A DNA stretch of 64,000 bases, taken from assembly GCF_014489515.1 (NCBI RefSeq), contig NZ_CP060782.1, positions 1,426,001 through 1,490,000 on the forward strand, written 5' to 3'. The position numbers were made by a program, and so were the translations under genes. Positions 50,038 through 61,601 of this stretch are shown here, piece after piece. The notes beneath the pieces were generated by a model that saw only the letters and a program-made list of their open reading frames with translations, was not told the origin of the DNA and ran no database searches. Source of the DNA: Sphingomonas sediminicola. GTDB lineage: Bacteria > Pseudomonadota > Alphaproteobacteria > Sphingomonadales > Sphingomonadaceae. Position 1 is the first letter of the stretch. Each line of letters begins with the position of its first letter.

Positions 50038-50670
50038 CTAGCGGGTGACGTTGTAGCGGAGCTGCTGCTCGGTCAGCTGGAAGCCGACCAGATGCTCGAA
50101 CGTCGCATTGGCGACCGCCGACCGAATGGCCGGATCGGTCATCGGATCGACTGCGGCAGACGCATCGCCGGCCTTGCGCGGGCGGGTAAGCTGCTTCTCG
50201 ATGTCGGCCGGAAGCTGCGCAGAAGAGCGGCTCACTCGTGCGGTCGCCTGGCCATTGGTCTGTGCGCGCAGGCTACCCGGCGCAAAGTCGAGACCGACGC
50301 GACCGACGCGCTTGGCGACGACCTGATTGCCGGCCTGGAGGACGACATCGAAATACGGAAGCACAACCTGACGGGCGGCCGTCGGATCGCGGCGCGTAGC
50401 AACCACATCGAAGGTGACCGTCGAGATGATTTGGTCCCCTGCTTCCTGGCAGTTGGCGCGAAGGTTGGTGATCGTCGCCGTCACATCGATCGCGTCCGCT
50501 GTAATGCTGTTCGCGGGATCGAAGATGGTGACATCGCCTGTGCCGGCAGGAATACCGGGGATCGGGCAAGCGCTTCGGCGGACGTAAATTCCGCCCTGCT
50601 CGGGGTTACCCTCGCGCGAACAGGCCGGCAGGAGGGCGAGAATCATCAGCGGAATTAGACGAAGCTTCAC
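50038..50670 (-). CDS. Hypothetical lipoprotein
   Basis: About 210 residues. Start GTG 50670 gives a lipoprotein signal (VKLRLIPLMILALLPAC) with lipobox LPAC; the open frame to 50763 upstream lacks this sense. The rest has a beta-rich middle (ITADAIDVTATITNLRANCQ, STVTFDVVATRRDPTAARQV) and a C-terminus rich in basic residues. It resembles uncharacterised sphingomonad cell-envelope lipoproteins. Divergent from ispH, with about 90 bp between the start codons. No domain recognised. Confidence 0.7.
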   Translation of the reverse strand: MKLRLIPLMILALLPACSREGNPEQGGIYVRRSACPIPGIPAGTGDVTIFDPANSITADAIDVTATITNLRANCQEAGDQIISTVTFDVVATRRDPTAARQVVLPYFDVVLQAGNQVVAKRVGRVGLDFAPGSLRAQTNGQATARVSRSSAQLPADIEKQLTRPRKAGDASAAVDPMTDPAIRSAVANATFEHLVGFQLTEQQLRYNVTR

Positions 50671-50762
50671 TGGGATTGGGTTCCTTGTCGGCCTGGGCAA
50701 GTCGCAGCAGTTCATAGGAAGCGCCTTCAAAGGCTGCAAGCGATGGCTTACATGGCCCGCCA

Positions 50763-51717
50763 ATGCCTGAACCTAAGCCTAACCCCAAGCCTTCGTTGCG
50801 CGTCCTGATTGCGGCCCCGCGCGGATTCTGTGCCGGCGTCGATCGTGCGATCCAGATCGTCGAGCTCGCGCTCGAGCGTTTCGGCGCACCTGTCTACGTG
50901 CGCCACGAGATCGTCCACAACCGCTTCGTCGTCGAACGGCTGAAGGGAATGGGCGCCATCTTCGTCGATGAGCTGGACGAAGTACCGGACGATCGCCCGG
51001 TCGTTTTCTCCGCCCACGGGGTCCCGAAGGCCGTGCCAGCCGAGGCGCAGGGCCGCGGGCTGACCTATGTCGATGCCACCTGCCCTCTCGTGTCGAAGGT
51101 CCATCGCCAGGCCGAGCGCCTGATCGAGGAAGGGCGCCACATCCTCTTCATCGGCCACGCGGGCCATCCGGAAGTGATCGGCACGTTCGGCCAGGTTCCC
51201 GCCGGATCGATGACCCTTGTCGAGACCGTGGAGGATGCCGAGGCGGTCGAAGTTCCCCCAGCAATCTGGCTTTCCTCACCCAGACCACGCTTTCGGTTGA
51301 TGACACAGCGGCGGTCGTGGGCGCCCTCAAGGCTCGTTTCCCGGAGATCCGCGCGCCCCGCAGCGAGGATATCTGCTACGCCACTTCGAACCGACAGGCG
51401 GCCGTCAAGGCGATCGCGCCTGAATGTGAGCGGCTTCTGGTCATCGGAGCGCCCAACAGCAGCAATTCACTTCGCCTCGCCGAGGTTGCCGAGCGTATGG
51501 GCGTCTCGTCGCGGCTAATCGAACGGGCAGCGGACATCGACTGGGATTGGCTCGGTCAGCCCTCCACCATCGGCCTCACGGCGGGTGCGTCGGCACCCGA
51601 GCTTCTGGTCCGGGAGGTGTTCGACGCGCTGCGCGAGCGTTTCGACGTAACGGAAGAAATCGCCGACCACACGCCGGAGCGAATGACCTTCAAGCTGCCG
51701 CGCGAGCTCGTCACCTA

Positions 51718-51718
<1 letters not shown>
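50763..51718 (+). CDS. ispH: 4-hydroxy-3-methylbut-2-enyl diphosphate reductase (apparent frameshift)
   Basis: Last enzyme of the MEP isoprenoid pathway, an iron-sulfur reductase giving IPP and DMAPP. The three cluster cysteines are in [26 protein letters not shown] and [27 protein letters not shown] and [13 protein letters not shown] are substrate-loop motifs. The break near 51262 needs one G (CCAGCAATC to CCAGGCAATC), giving [20 protein letters not shown]. IspH is essential where the MEP pathway is the only isoprenoid route, so the break is a strong sign of sequence error. Its stop overlaps the rnhA GTG. Confidence 0.94.
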
Positions 51719-53335
<1,617 letters not shown>

Positions 53336-53384
53336 TCAGCTTTCGTCTCATCGTAAACGATAAGCCGTTGCACGGACGGAAGAA

Positions 53385-54478
53385 TTAACGGACGAAGCGC
53401 GACGCCCGATATGGCTGCGGATCGATCCTGCTGACCATCGAATCCGGCTCGGCCCCTAACAGCTGTGAGGCCGCGAGCTTGCTGGCGGCGGGGGCGGTTT
53501 GGATGCCAAACCCGCCCTGCCCACGCACCAGAAGAACAACGGGACATCCGTGTCGAACCCGTAGACAGGCTTGCGATCGGGCGCGAAGCTCCGGAGGCCG
53601 GCCCAACTTCGTTCGACCGCTTCTACTGGCCAGTCGACAACCTGCTCGAACCGATCGATCGCCGTCGCCACATCGATTTCTTCGGGAGCGGCATCGCAGG
53701 GATCGCTGTCGATCTCGTCGTGCGGGCTGAGCCAGATGCTTCGGTCGCTCTCGCCTTTGAAGTAGAATGTGCCCGAGGCGTCGTCGACGAGCGGGAGATC
53801 GCGCAGTCCCGAATGGCCGACCCTCAGCTGCACCATCGTCCGACGCTTCGGCGCGATACCGAGCGGGCGAACACCGCACGCCTCGGCGACCGTATCCGCC
53901 CAAGCACCCGCCGCATTGACGAGAATGGAGGCCGAAATGCTCGATCCATCGCGCAGCTCGACGCGCCACGCGTCCTGCCGAAACGCAGCCCTTTGAAGCG
54001 CTGAATCCGTAGAAACTGTCCCGCCATTGAGTCGGAACTGGCGAAGATAGGCCGAATGCAGCGCTGCAACGTCGATGTCGGCGCAGCCCGGTTCGAGCAG
54101 TGCCCGGCGCCATTGCGACTTTATGCCGGGAACTAGCAGCTCCAGCTCGCCGCGCTCGACCACCCGGGAACGGACGCCGTTCGGTAGCTCCGGCAACTCG
54201 TCCCGGGTGAGATGCACCGCTCCTCGGGTCCGAAGGAATCCGCGATCGGAAAAGTCCTCCGGAGGCCGCTCGAGAAAGTCGTGCGAGGCAGCACTCAGCT
54301 TCGCGACATCCGGGCCGCCGTAACTCTCAAGCCAGAACGCCGCCGAGCGCCCGGTCGCATGCATTCCGCAGTGGGATTCCGCCTCGACGATCGCGGCTCT
54401 CGACCGCCCCGCGATCTCGGCGCCAAGGCTCGCCCCGGCGATTCCGCCGCCGACAATCAGGACATCGAATTCAGCCAT
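53385..54478 (-). CDS. FAD-dependent oxidoreductase of the DAO family (apparent frameshift)
   Basis: About 363 residues. FAD site FDVLIVGGGIAGASLGAEIA, then ATGRSAAFWLESYGG and, later, ILVNAAGAWADTVAEACGV, typical of D-amino-acid oxidase/glycine oxidase-type flavoproteins. The last conserved part (LVRGQGGFGIQTAPAASKLA) is in another frame; one C missing near 53530 (TTCTTCTGG for TTCTTCCTGG) rejoins it. Substrate unknown: amino acids, secondary amines or 2-hydroxy acids are possible. Divergent from the Tad genes. Confidence 0.83.
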
Positions 54479-54528
54479 TCTTGAGCGCGGTTACGGTTTG
54501 GAAAGCCCTGCCGTCTAGGTCTGGCGGC

Positions 54529-55002
54529 ATGACGAACGGCGCGTTTACCGAAATCCTGCTTGGAATTCTCGCATTGCTGCTCGTCCTGGCGGCGGTGATC
54601 GACGTGCGCACGTTCACGATTTCCAACCGGCTGAACCTGGGAGTGGCGCTGATGGCGCCCCTCTACTGGTGGTCGGCTCATTTGCCGCTCTGGCCGGACA
54701 TCGGGATCCAGGTCGCGATCGCAGCCGGCGTCTTCGCGTTGCTCGCCGTGGCCTTCTACGCCGGGATGATGGGCGGCGGTGACGTCAAGCTCGCCGCGGC
54801 ACTCGCGCTTTGGTTTTCGCCGCAGTCCACATTGCGATTCCTGGTCTTCATGTCGATCGCGGGCGGAGTGCTGACTCTGGTCGTCGTCGGCCTTCACCGG
54901 CTGAAGAAAAAGCCCGGAAAACCGGAAGTTCCGTACGGCGTAGCGATCGCCGCCGGCGGCCTCCTCATTCTTATCCAACGGTTTCTTAACCAATTTGCCT
55001 GA
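54529..55002 (+). CDS. cpaA: Tad prepilin peptidase CpaA (A24 family)
   Basis: 157 residues, about five helices. IDVRTFTISNRLN carries the first catalytic Asp and MMGGGDVKLAAALALWFSP the second (GxGD motif). It cleaves the leader of Flp-type pilins. ATG 54529 (MTNGAFTEILLG) is chosen; an upstream TTG at 54481 would add a non-homologous stretch. First gene of the plus-strand Tad block and 45 bp before cpaB. No pilin gene is nearby. Confidence 0.9.
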   Translation: MTNGAFTEILLGILALLLVLAAVIDVRTFTISNRLNLGVALMAPLYWWSAHLPLWPDIGIQVAIAAGVFALLAVAFYAGMMGGGDVKLAAALALWFSPQSTLRFLVFMSIAGGVLTLVVVGLHRLKKKPGKPEVPYGVAIAAGGLLILIQRFLNQFA

Positions 55003-55046
55003 TGTCTGTCAGCGTACTGGGCCCGAAAAGGGGAGGCGATTTCGCC

Positions 55047-56074
55047 ATGAATGTTAAGAAGATCATGCTGCTCGTGGGAGCGCTCGTGATCGCGGCAGTA
55101 ACCGCAATCATGGCCAAGAACATGTTCGCGGGGCCGGTGCCGAGCAGGCGCAGGCAGCAGCGGCAACTCCGGCCGTTCCGGTCGGACCGAAGGTTCTGGT
55201 GGCCCGCAAGGACCTGCCGGTCGGCACCATCATCGATGCCGAGAGCCTCACCTTCCAGCCCTGGCCGAAGGAAATGACGCAGAGTGCGTACTACACGGAA
55301 GGCGCTCCGGACGCTGATATGTCCAAGCTGCTGGGTACCGTCGTGCGCTATCCCGTTACTGCCGGCCAGCCGATGACCCGCGGCGCCCTTGTCGGCCCGA
55401 ACGATCGCGGCTTCCTTGCCGCGGCGCTTGGCCCGGGCATGCGTGCGATCACGGTTCCGGTGAACTCGTCGACCGGCGTCGCCGGCTTCGTCTTCCCGGG
55501 TGACCGCGTCGACATCGTCCTGACCCAGGAAGTCGCGGGCGGTGGCGATGGCCCGCCGCTCAAGGTTTCCGAGACTGTCGTCCGCAACGTTCGCGTCCTC
55601 GCGACCGACCAGCGCACCGACAGCAAGGGCGAAGATGGCAAGACCCTGGTCAAGACTTTCTCGAACGTCACGCTGGAGGCAACTCCGCGCATCGCCGAGA
55701 AGGTCGCCGTCGCCCAGAGCATCGGTCAGCTGTCGCTGTCGCTGCGCTCGATCGCCGACAATACGTCGGAGCTGGAGCGCGCGATCGCCTCGGGCGAGGT
55801 GAAGGTCCCGGAAGGCACCAACCCCTCCCAGGAGCGCCAGATGCTGCTGGCGGTCGCCAATCGGCCGATCGATACCAATACGACCTATTCCACCGGTGGT
55901 GATGTCTCGCGCTTCCAGCGCCGTAGCGTCCCTGCCCGCGCGCCCGCTTCGGGTGGTGGCCAGGTCTCGAATGCCGCCCTTGCGGGCGGAGCGTCAGCGG
56001 GAGTTGCGGCCGGTCCGGTCGTTCGTGTTGCCCGCGGCAATAATGTCACCGTCGTTCCGGTGGGAGCTCGCTAA
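55047..56074 (+). CDS. cpaB: Tad pilus assembly protein CpaB/RcpC (apparent frameshift)
   Basis: Periplasmic SAF-domain protein of the pilus secretin complex. N-terminal anchor MNVKKIMLLVGALVIAAVTA, then the SAF domain VARKDLPVGTIIDAESLTFQ and ALGPGMRAITVPVNSSTGVA, and the RcpC-type VFPGDRVDIVLTQEV. The frame breaks near 55131 in a GGGG run; one G gives AGAEQAQAAATPAVPVGPKV. A C-terminal tail rich in Ala, Gly and Val follows. cpaC starts directly at the next base. Confidence 0.92.
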
Positions 56075-57502
56075 ATGACCTGTCGTTCCAAAACTCGCCG
56101 GGCTCGTCTCGGCACCGCCTTCGTGGCCCTGGCGATCGGCCTCGGCACGGTGGCGGCTCCGGCCCCGGCCGTTGCCCAGTCGGGCGCGGCGCGTCCGTCG
56201 GAAACGCTGAACCTCAGCGCCGGCACGGGGACCCTCGTTCGCCTGCCCGCCCCGATGAGCGACGTGTTCGTCGCCAACGATGCGGTCGCAGACGTCCAGG
56301 TTCGCTCCAACCGCCAGCTGTACATCTTCGGCAAGGGCCGCGGCGAAACCACCGTCTATGCGACGGGCGCCAATGGCAAGGTTGTCTACGCAGCCAATGT
56401 ACGCGTCGGCAACAACCTTGGTTCGGTCGACGAGATGCTTCGCCTGGCAATGCCGGAAGCGAACGTCCGTGCAACCCCGATGAACAACCTCGTGCTCCTC
56501 ACCGGCACGGTCGCTTCGCCGACCGACGTCGAGGAGGCCCAGCGCCTGGTCCAGGCCTATGTCGGTGAAGGCACCCAGGTGGTCAGCCGCCTGCGTTCCG
56601 CGACACCGCTGCAAGTCAACCTGAAGGTCCGCATTGCCGAGGTGAACCGCTCCCTGCTCAAGCAGGTTGGCGTCAACCTCCTGACGAAGGATCTCACCGG
56701 CGGCTTCCAGTTCGGTATCGGCCAGGGCAATCCCGGCACGATTACGGGCGCAGGAAAGACGTTCAATGTCAGCTCCGTCGGCACCACTCTTGGCGCTGCC
56801 GGCAAGCTGTTCGGCCTCGACATCCTGAGCACTCTGGATCTCGCAGAGACCGACGGCTTCGTCACCACGCTCGCGGAGCCGAACCTGACCGCGCTCTCGG
56901 GAGAAACCGCAAGCTTCCTCGCAGGCGGGGAATTCCCGATCCCGATCTCGCAGTCGCTCGACTCGATCTCGATCGAGTACAAGCAATACGGTGTCGGTCT
57001 CGCCTTCACACCGATCGTCCTTGCGGACGGCCGGATCTCGATGCGCGTCCGTCCCGAGGTCAGCGAGCTTTCGAACGAAGGCAGCGTCAAGACTGGCGAC
57101 TTCACCGTTCCAGCGCTGACTACCCGCCGCGCTGAAACGACGGTGGAGCTCGGCTCCGGCCAGAGCTTCATGATCGCCGGCCTGCTTCGGAACTCGTCGT
57201 CCAATGACATCGAGAAAGCTCCGTTCCTCGGCGACCTGCCGATCCTCGGCGCCCTCTTCCGCTCGACGCGCTTCCGTCGCGCCGAGACGGAGCTGGTGAT
57301 CGTCGTCACTCCGTATCTCGTCCGGCCGGTTTCCAACCAGCTCGCCTTGCCGACCGATGGACTGCGCATGCCGTCCGACCCGGTACGTGTGATCGAGGGC
57401 CAGTCCTACAGCAGCCAGGGCCGCCCGGCGGCTTCGGCTCCGGCACCCGCTCCTGCCTTCGGTGGCGCAGCGGCTGCCGCAACTCCGGGGTTCAAGCTGT
57501 GA
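56075..57502 (+). CDS. cpaC: Tad secretin CpaC/RcpA
   Basis: 475 residues, intact: outer-membrane pore of the Tad pilus. Signal peptide ends near APAVAQ. An N-terminal pilus-associated domain (LNLSAGTGTLVRLPAPMSDV) and a BON-like segment (NNLVLLTGTVASPTDVEEAQ) precede the secretin domain (TLAEPNLTALSGETASFLAG, GEFPIPI, FLGDLPILGALFRSTRFRR). It ends in a Pro/Ala-rich tail. Its TGA overlaps the cpaD GTG. Confidence 0.95.
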   Translation: MTCRSKTRRARLGTAFVALAIGLGTVAAPAPAVAQSGAARPSETLNLSAGTGTLVRLPAPMSDVFVANDAVADVQVRSNRQLYIFGKGRGETTVYATGANGKVVYAANVRVGNNLGSVDEMLRLAMPEANVRATPMNNLVLLTGTVASPTDVEEAQRLVQAYVGEGTQVVSRLRSATPLQVNLKVRIAEVNRSLLKQVGVNLLTKDLTGGFQFGIGQGNPGTITGAGKTFNVSSVGTTLGAAGKLFGLDILSTLDLAETDGFVTTLAEPNLTALSGETASFLAGGEFPIPISQSLDSISIEYKQYGVGLAFTPIVLADGRISMRVRPEVSELSNEGSVKTGDFTVPALTTRRAETTVELGSGQSFMIAGLLRNSSSNDIEKAPFLGDLPILGALFRSTRFRRAETELVIVVTPYLVRPVSNQLALPTDGLRMPSDPVRVIEGQSYSSQGRPAASAPAPAPAFGGAAAAATPGFKL

Positions 57503-58170
57503 TCCGCCGCTTCATCAGGAAGGATGCCAAGATGGCTTCGAAAACCGCACTCCTGCTCGTCGCAGCGGCACTCTCGGGTTGTGCATACCACCCGGGACCC
57601 GATCCCGAGGCGGGCATGGCGGCTGTGCATGTTCCGGTCGTCAGCCGCGCGGACTATGTGTTCGATGCGGCCGCCCCCGGCGGAACGCTTGCTCCCTCGG
57701 AAGCAGCGCGTCTCGACGCCTGGTTCAACAGCCTGGACCTTCGTTACGGCGACAGCGTCTACGTTGACGGGGGCCCCTACTCGGAAGCCGCTCGGGCCCA
57801 GGTTGCCGACATTGCCGGCAACTACGGAATGCTGGTCTCGCAAGGAGCTCCGGTGACCGCCGGCGCCGTCGGCTCAGGCAATGTCCGCGTTGTCGTCAGC
57901 CGCAACGTCGCTAGCGTTCCGGACTGCCCGAATTGGGAGCGCAAGTCGCAGCCCAATTACAACAACCGGATGCTTCCGAACTACGGCTGCGGCGTGAACT
58001 CGAACCTCGCCGCGATGGTCGCGAACCCCGAGGATCTGATCCACGGGCGTGAGGGCAGCGGCATTGGCGATGCGGCAACGGCTTCGCGGGCGATCAACGC
58101 CTACCGCACCGCTCCGACGACCGGCAGCAAGGGTCTGCAGGACATCAGCACGAAGAAGGAAGAAAAGTGA
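57499..58170 (+). CDS. cpaD: Tad pilus assembly lipoprotein CpaD
   Basis: About 223 residues. A lipoprotein signal ends LLVAAALSGCAYHPGP. CpaD-type segments are VRVVVSRNVASVPDCPNWER and PNYGCGVNSNLAAMVANPED. GTG 57499 overlaps the cpaC stop; the ATG at 57532 (MASKTALLLVAAALSGC) is an alternative that starts right at the signal peptide. CpaD works with the secretin at the outer membrane. Its stop overlaps the cpaE start. Confidence 0.9.
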   Translation: MIRRFIRKDAKMASKTALLLVAAALSGCAYHPGPDPEAGMAAVHVPVVSRADYVFDAAAPGGTLAPSEAARLDAWFNSLDLRYGDSVYVDGGPYSEAARAQVADIAGNYGMLVSQGAPVTAGAVGSGNVRVVVSRNVASVPDCPNWERKSQPNYNNRMLPNYGCGVNSNLAAMVANPEDLIHGREGSGIGDAATASRAINAYRTAPTTGSKGLQDISTKKEEK

Positions 58171-59453
58171 TGAACGCTCCGTTCCAGGCACGCGCCGGGC
58201 TGCGAGATCCATTCCAGGCCTTCGTTTGCGACGATGCGACTGCTGACATGCTGCGTCCCGTGGCTGTCGAGCACGGCTGGTCGCCGGAGAAGGTCAACAA
58301 GGGTGGTCTGCGCAATGCGGTCCAGTCGCTGTCGGTCTCCGCGAGCCCGAACATCCTGTTCGTCGACCTGTCGGAGTCCGCTGACCCGCTGAACGACATC
58401 AACGCGCTTGCGGAAGTCTGCGAGCCGGGGACGATCGTGATCGCATCGGGCCAGGTCAACGATGTCCGCCTGTATCGCGACCTCGTCGCCAGCGGCATCC
58501 ACGACTACCTTCTAAAGCCATTCACGGTCGATCACCTGCGAGACACCTTTGCACACGCCCAGACAATTCTATCGGGGCCGCGCGGCGAGGCGCAAGTCGA
58601 CAAGCCGCACATCATGGCCGCCGTCATGGGCGTCCGTGGAGGCGTCGGCGCCTCGACCATCGCGACTTCGCTCGCATGGCTGCTTGGTGAGAAGGCTCAT
58701 CGCTCCACCGCTCTGCTCGACCTCGACATCCACTTCGGGACCGGCGCCCTTGCGCTCGACCTGGAGCCGGGCCGCGGTCTGACCGACGCGATCGAGAACC
58801 CAAGCCGCATCGACGGCCTGTTCATCGAGCGCGCAATGGTTCGTGCGAACGAGCGTCTTTCGGTCCTTTCGGCCGAGGCTCCGATCCATCAGCCGCTGAT
58901 TACGGACGGCACCGCCTTCTTCCAACTTCAGGAAGAGATGCGGAACGCGTTCGAATCGACGGTGCTCGACCTGCCGCGCCACATGCTGATCCAGTATCCG
59001 CACATGGTGCACGATGCGCACGTTGCCGTGGTTGTCTCCGAGCTCACGCTCGCCGCCACCCGCGACACCATCCGTATCCTCGCCTGGCTGAAGTCGAATG
59101 CCCCGCAGACCAAGGTGATCGTCGTTGCCAACGGCGTCCCCTCGGGCGGCGCGCTGGAGATCAGCCGCAAGGACTTCGAGCAGTCGATCGAGCGTCCTGT
59201 CGACATCGTCATCCCGCATGACGGCAAGCTGGCTGCCCAGGCTGCCAAGCTCGGCAAGCCGATGGCGGAAGTTGCGACAGGCAAGATGGCTGCGCCCTTC
59301 TCGACCCTCGCGAACATGGTTCTGAGCCATGCGACCGAAGAGGGTGCGAGCGGAAGCGCCGGCAGCAGCAGCGAAGGAGTCGCCGCTGGCGCCAAGTCGC
59401 TGGTCGATAATCTTAAGTCGATGCTCAACAAGCCTAAGGCAAAAGCGGCTTAA
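58170..59453 (+). CDS. cpaE: Tad pilus ATPase CpaE (ParA/MinD-like)
   Basis: 427 residues. The N-terminal receiver-like region (NILFVDLSESADPLNDINAL, GIHDYLLKPFTVDHLRDTF) is followed by a deviant Walker A MGVRGGVGASTIATSLAWLL, then LLDLDIHFGTGALALDLEPG. It places the Tad machine at the pole in relatives. ATG 58170 follows AAGGAAG and overlaps the cpaD stop. An Ala/Gly/Ser linker leads to a Lys-rich tail. Normally cpaF follows; here tadB does, 54 bp later. Confidence 0.93.
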   Translation: MNAPFQARAGLRDPFQAFVCDDATADMLRPVAVEHGWSPEKVNKGGLRNAVQSLSVSASPNILFVDLSESADPLNDINALAEVCEPGTIVIASGQVNDVRLYRDLVASGIHDYLLKPFTVDHLRDTFAHAQTILSGPRGEAQVDKPHIMAAVMGVRGGVGASTIATSLAWLLGEKAHRSTALLDLDIHFGTGALALDLEPGRGLTDAIENPSRIDGLFIERAMVRANERLSVLSAEAPIHQPLITDGTAFFQLQEEMRNAFESTVLDLPRHMLIQYPHMVHDAHVAVVVSELTLAATRDTIRILAWLKSNAPQTKVIVVANGVPSGGALEISRKDFEQSIERPVDIVIPHDGKLAAQAAKLGKPMAEVATGKMAAPFSTLANMVLSHATEEGASGSAGSSSEGVAAGAKSLVDNLKSMLNKPKAKAA

Positions 59454-59507
59454 TCGGGCTGCGCTCGGCTTCCTGCCGGGCGCATTGGGGAAGGATTGGA
59501 TGGTCGA

Positions 59508-60479
59508 ATGCTGTTGACCCTCATCATCGTCCTGGGCGGCGTCGCAGCGCTTGTGCTCATGCTCAACGCCGCGCGCGGCCCTTCGGCATCGAAGGCCCTC
59601 AAGCGCCGCGTCGAGATGATCAAGGAGCGACACGGCGATGCTATCGCCGCCAGCGCCCAGGCGCAGATTCGCAAGCTATTTGCGAACCGGACAACCAGCC
59701 ACATCGAAGGTCTGGCGTCGACGATCATCCCGAAGCCTGCGCTCTTGCGCAAGCGTATCGAGATGACGGGCCGAAACATCACGCTCGCGCGCTACCTCAT
59801 GATCTCGGTCGGCCTCGCGGTCGTCGTGATGGTCCTGCTACTGATGCGCGGAGCACCGTTCCTGCTTGGACTGTTTGCCGGCCTGTTCGTTGGCATCGGC
59901 CTGCCGCACATGGTCATCGGCAAGATGATCAAGCGCCGCGTCGCCAAGTTCAATTCGAACTTCCCGGATGCGATCGAGCTGATGGTTCGCGGGCTTCGCT
60001 CCGGTCTTCCGATCACCGAGACGCTCGGCATCGTGTCGAGCGAAATCCCGGGCCCGGTTGGACTCGAGTTCCGCGCCGTATCCGACAAGATGAAAATCGG
60101 CCGCACCATGGAAGCGGCCCTGCAGGAGACTGCAGATCGCCTCGGCACGCCCGAGTTCCAGTTCTTCGTGATCACTCTGGCCATCCAGCGCGAGACCGGC
60201 GGCAACCTCGCCGAGACTCTCTCGAACCTGGCCGACGTGCTTCGCAAGCGTGCACAGATGAAGCTGAAAATCCGCGCCATGAGCTCGGAATCAAAGGCAT
60301 CGGCGTACATCGTCGGCGCCCTGCCCTTCATCGTGTTCGGCCTCGTTTACATGATGAACCCCGATTACATGGGCGGCTTCTTTGTCGACCAGCGCTTGAT
60401 CGTGGCCGGCCTTGGCGCCCTCTGCTGGATGGGCATCGGCGTCTTCATCATGGCCAAAATGGTTAACTTCGAGATCTGA
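59508..60479 (+). CDS. tadB: Tad inner-membrane platform protein TadB
   Basis: About 323 residues, type II secretion F-domain protein. Helices are in MLLTLIIVLGGVAALVLMLN and MISVGLAVVVMVLLLMRGAP, with the F domain IELMVRGLRSGLPITETLGI and QRETGGNLAETLSNLADVLR. ATG 59508 is preferred; the TTG at 59496 in frame adds four residues and abuts an AAGGA. The gene directly follows cpaE and is 15 bp before tadC. Confidence 0.93.
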   Translation: MLLTLIIVLGGVAALVLMLNAARGPSASKALKRRVEMIKERHGDAIAASAQAQIRKLFANRTTSHIEGLASTIIPKPALLRKRIEMTGRNITLARYLMISVGLAVVVMVLLLMRGAPFLLGLFAGLFVGIGLPHMVIGKMIKRRVAKFNSNFPDAIELMVRGLRSGLPITETLGIVSSEIPGPVGLEFRAVSDKMKIGRTMEAALQETADRLGTPEFQFFVITLAIQRETGGNLAETLSNLADVLRKRAQMKLKIRAMSSESKASAYIVGALPFIVFGLVYMMNPDYMGGFFVDQRLIVAGLGALCWMGIGVFIMAKMVNFEI

Positions 60480-60494
60480 GGGGGACGGTTAGAC

Positions 60495-61484
60495 ATGCCT
60501 ACTGGAGGCCCCACTCTTCTCGGCTTCGACGTCATCCTGATCGCGACGATCCTAAGTGGTATCGCGACAATGGCGGTGATGACCGCAATCTATGCGGCGA
60601 CGACCGTCAAGGATCCCATGGCCCGCCGCGTCAAGGCGCTCAACGAGCGCCGCGAGCAGCTGAAGGCCGGCATCGTTGCGTCGACCAACAAGCGCAAGAA
60701 GCTCACGAACAAGAGCCAGGCGGCGGACCGCGTCCGTTCGATCCTGAGCCAGTTCAAGATGCTTCAGGACGATCAGCTGAAGAAGGTCCAGACCAAACTG
60801 ATGCAAGCAGGTATCCGTACCAAGGATCTCGCCTTCTTCATCATCGCCGCGCGGTTCCTCCTGCCGGTGGCGCTCGGCCTGACCGCCGTCGTGCTGATCT
60901 ACGTCGTCGATTATTGGCCGGCATGGTCATGGCTGCGCCGTTACATGACGGTCGCCGCCATCCTGGTCGGCAGCTACAAGGCGCCGGACATCTGGCTGAA
61001 GAACAAGGTCACCAAGCGCAGCCATGCGGTGCGCAAGGGCCTCCCCGACGCGCTCGACCTCCTGGTCATCTGCGCCGAGGCCGGCCTCACCGTCGACGCC
61101 GCCTTCGGCCGTGTCGCGAAGGAGTTGGGCAAGGCCTATCCGGAGCTGGGCGACGAGTTCGGCCTGACCGCGATCGAGCTGGGCTTTCTAGCCGAACGCC
61201 GTAACGCTTTCGAGAACCTCGCCACCCGCGTCGATCTGGAAGCGGTTCGCGGCGTGGTCACGACCATGATCCAGACCGAGAAATACGGTACTCCGCTGGC
61301 GTCCGCACTTCGCGTGCTGTCGGCCGAGTTCCGCAACGAGCGCATGATGCGCGCCGAGGAAAAGGCCGCGCGCCTTCCGGCCATCATGACCGTTCCGTTG
61401 ATCCTGTTCATCCTGCCGACCCTCTTCATCGTCATCCTGGGTCCGGCGGCATGCGCGATCAGCGATAACTTCCTGAACACGTGA
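60495..61484 (+). CDS. tadC: Tad inner-membrane platform protein TadC
   Basis: 329 residues, intact, second F-domain platform protein. F-domain motif LPDALDLLVICAEAGLTVDA, conserved MIQTEKYGTPLASALRVLSA, and the closing helices AIMTVPLILFILPTLFIVIL. It pairs with TadB to couple the (here unseen) CpaF ATPase to pilin assembly. A GGGGGACGG ribosome-binding region precedes ATG 60495. A terminator follows 19 bp after the stop. Confidence 0.94.
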   Translation: MPTGGPTLLGFDVILIATILSGIATMAVMTAIYAATTVKDPMARRVKALNERREQLKAGIVASTNKRKKLTNKSQAADRVRSILSQFKMLQDDQLKKVQTKLMQAGIRTKDLAFFIIAARFLLPVALGLTAVVLIYVVDYWPAWSWLRRYMTVAAILVGSYKAPDIWLKNKVTKRSHAVRKGLPDALDLLVICAEAGLTVDAAFGRVAKELGKAYPELGDEFGLTAIELGFLAERRNAFENLATRVDLEAVRGVVTTMIQTEKYGTPLASALRVLSAEFRNERMMRAEEKAARLPAIMTVPLILFILPTLFIVILGPAACAISDNFLNT

Positions 61485-61503
61485 TCCAAGCTGAGTGGGG
61501 GTG

Positions 61504-61532
61504 CCGCCCGCGTCGAAAGACGCGGGCGGTTT
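61504..61532 (+). terminator. Rho-independent terminator of the Tad operon
   Basis: An 11-bp perfect stem CCGCCCGCGTC / GACGCGGGCGG closes a GAAA loop and is followed by TTT. It lies 19 bp after the tadC stop and marks the end of the Tad transcription unit. Confidence 0.88.
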
Positions 61533-61601
61533 CCGCTTGTGCTGGAACCATTGCCCGCGCCCGCGCTTGTTACCTGAACGGAACAATCGAGGGATTGCGC
61601 A

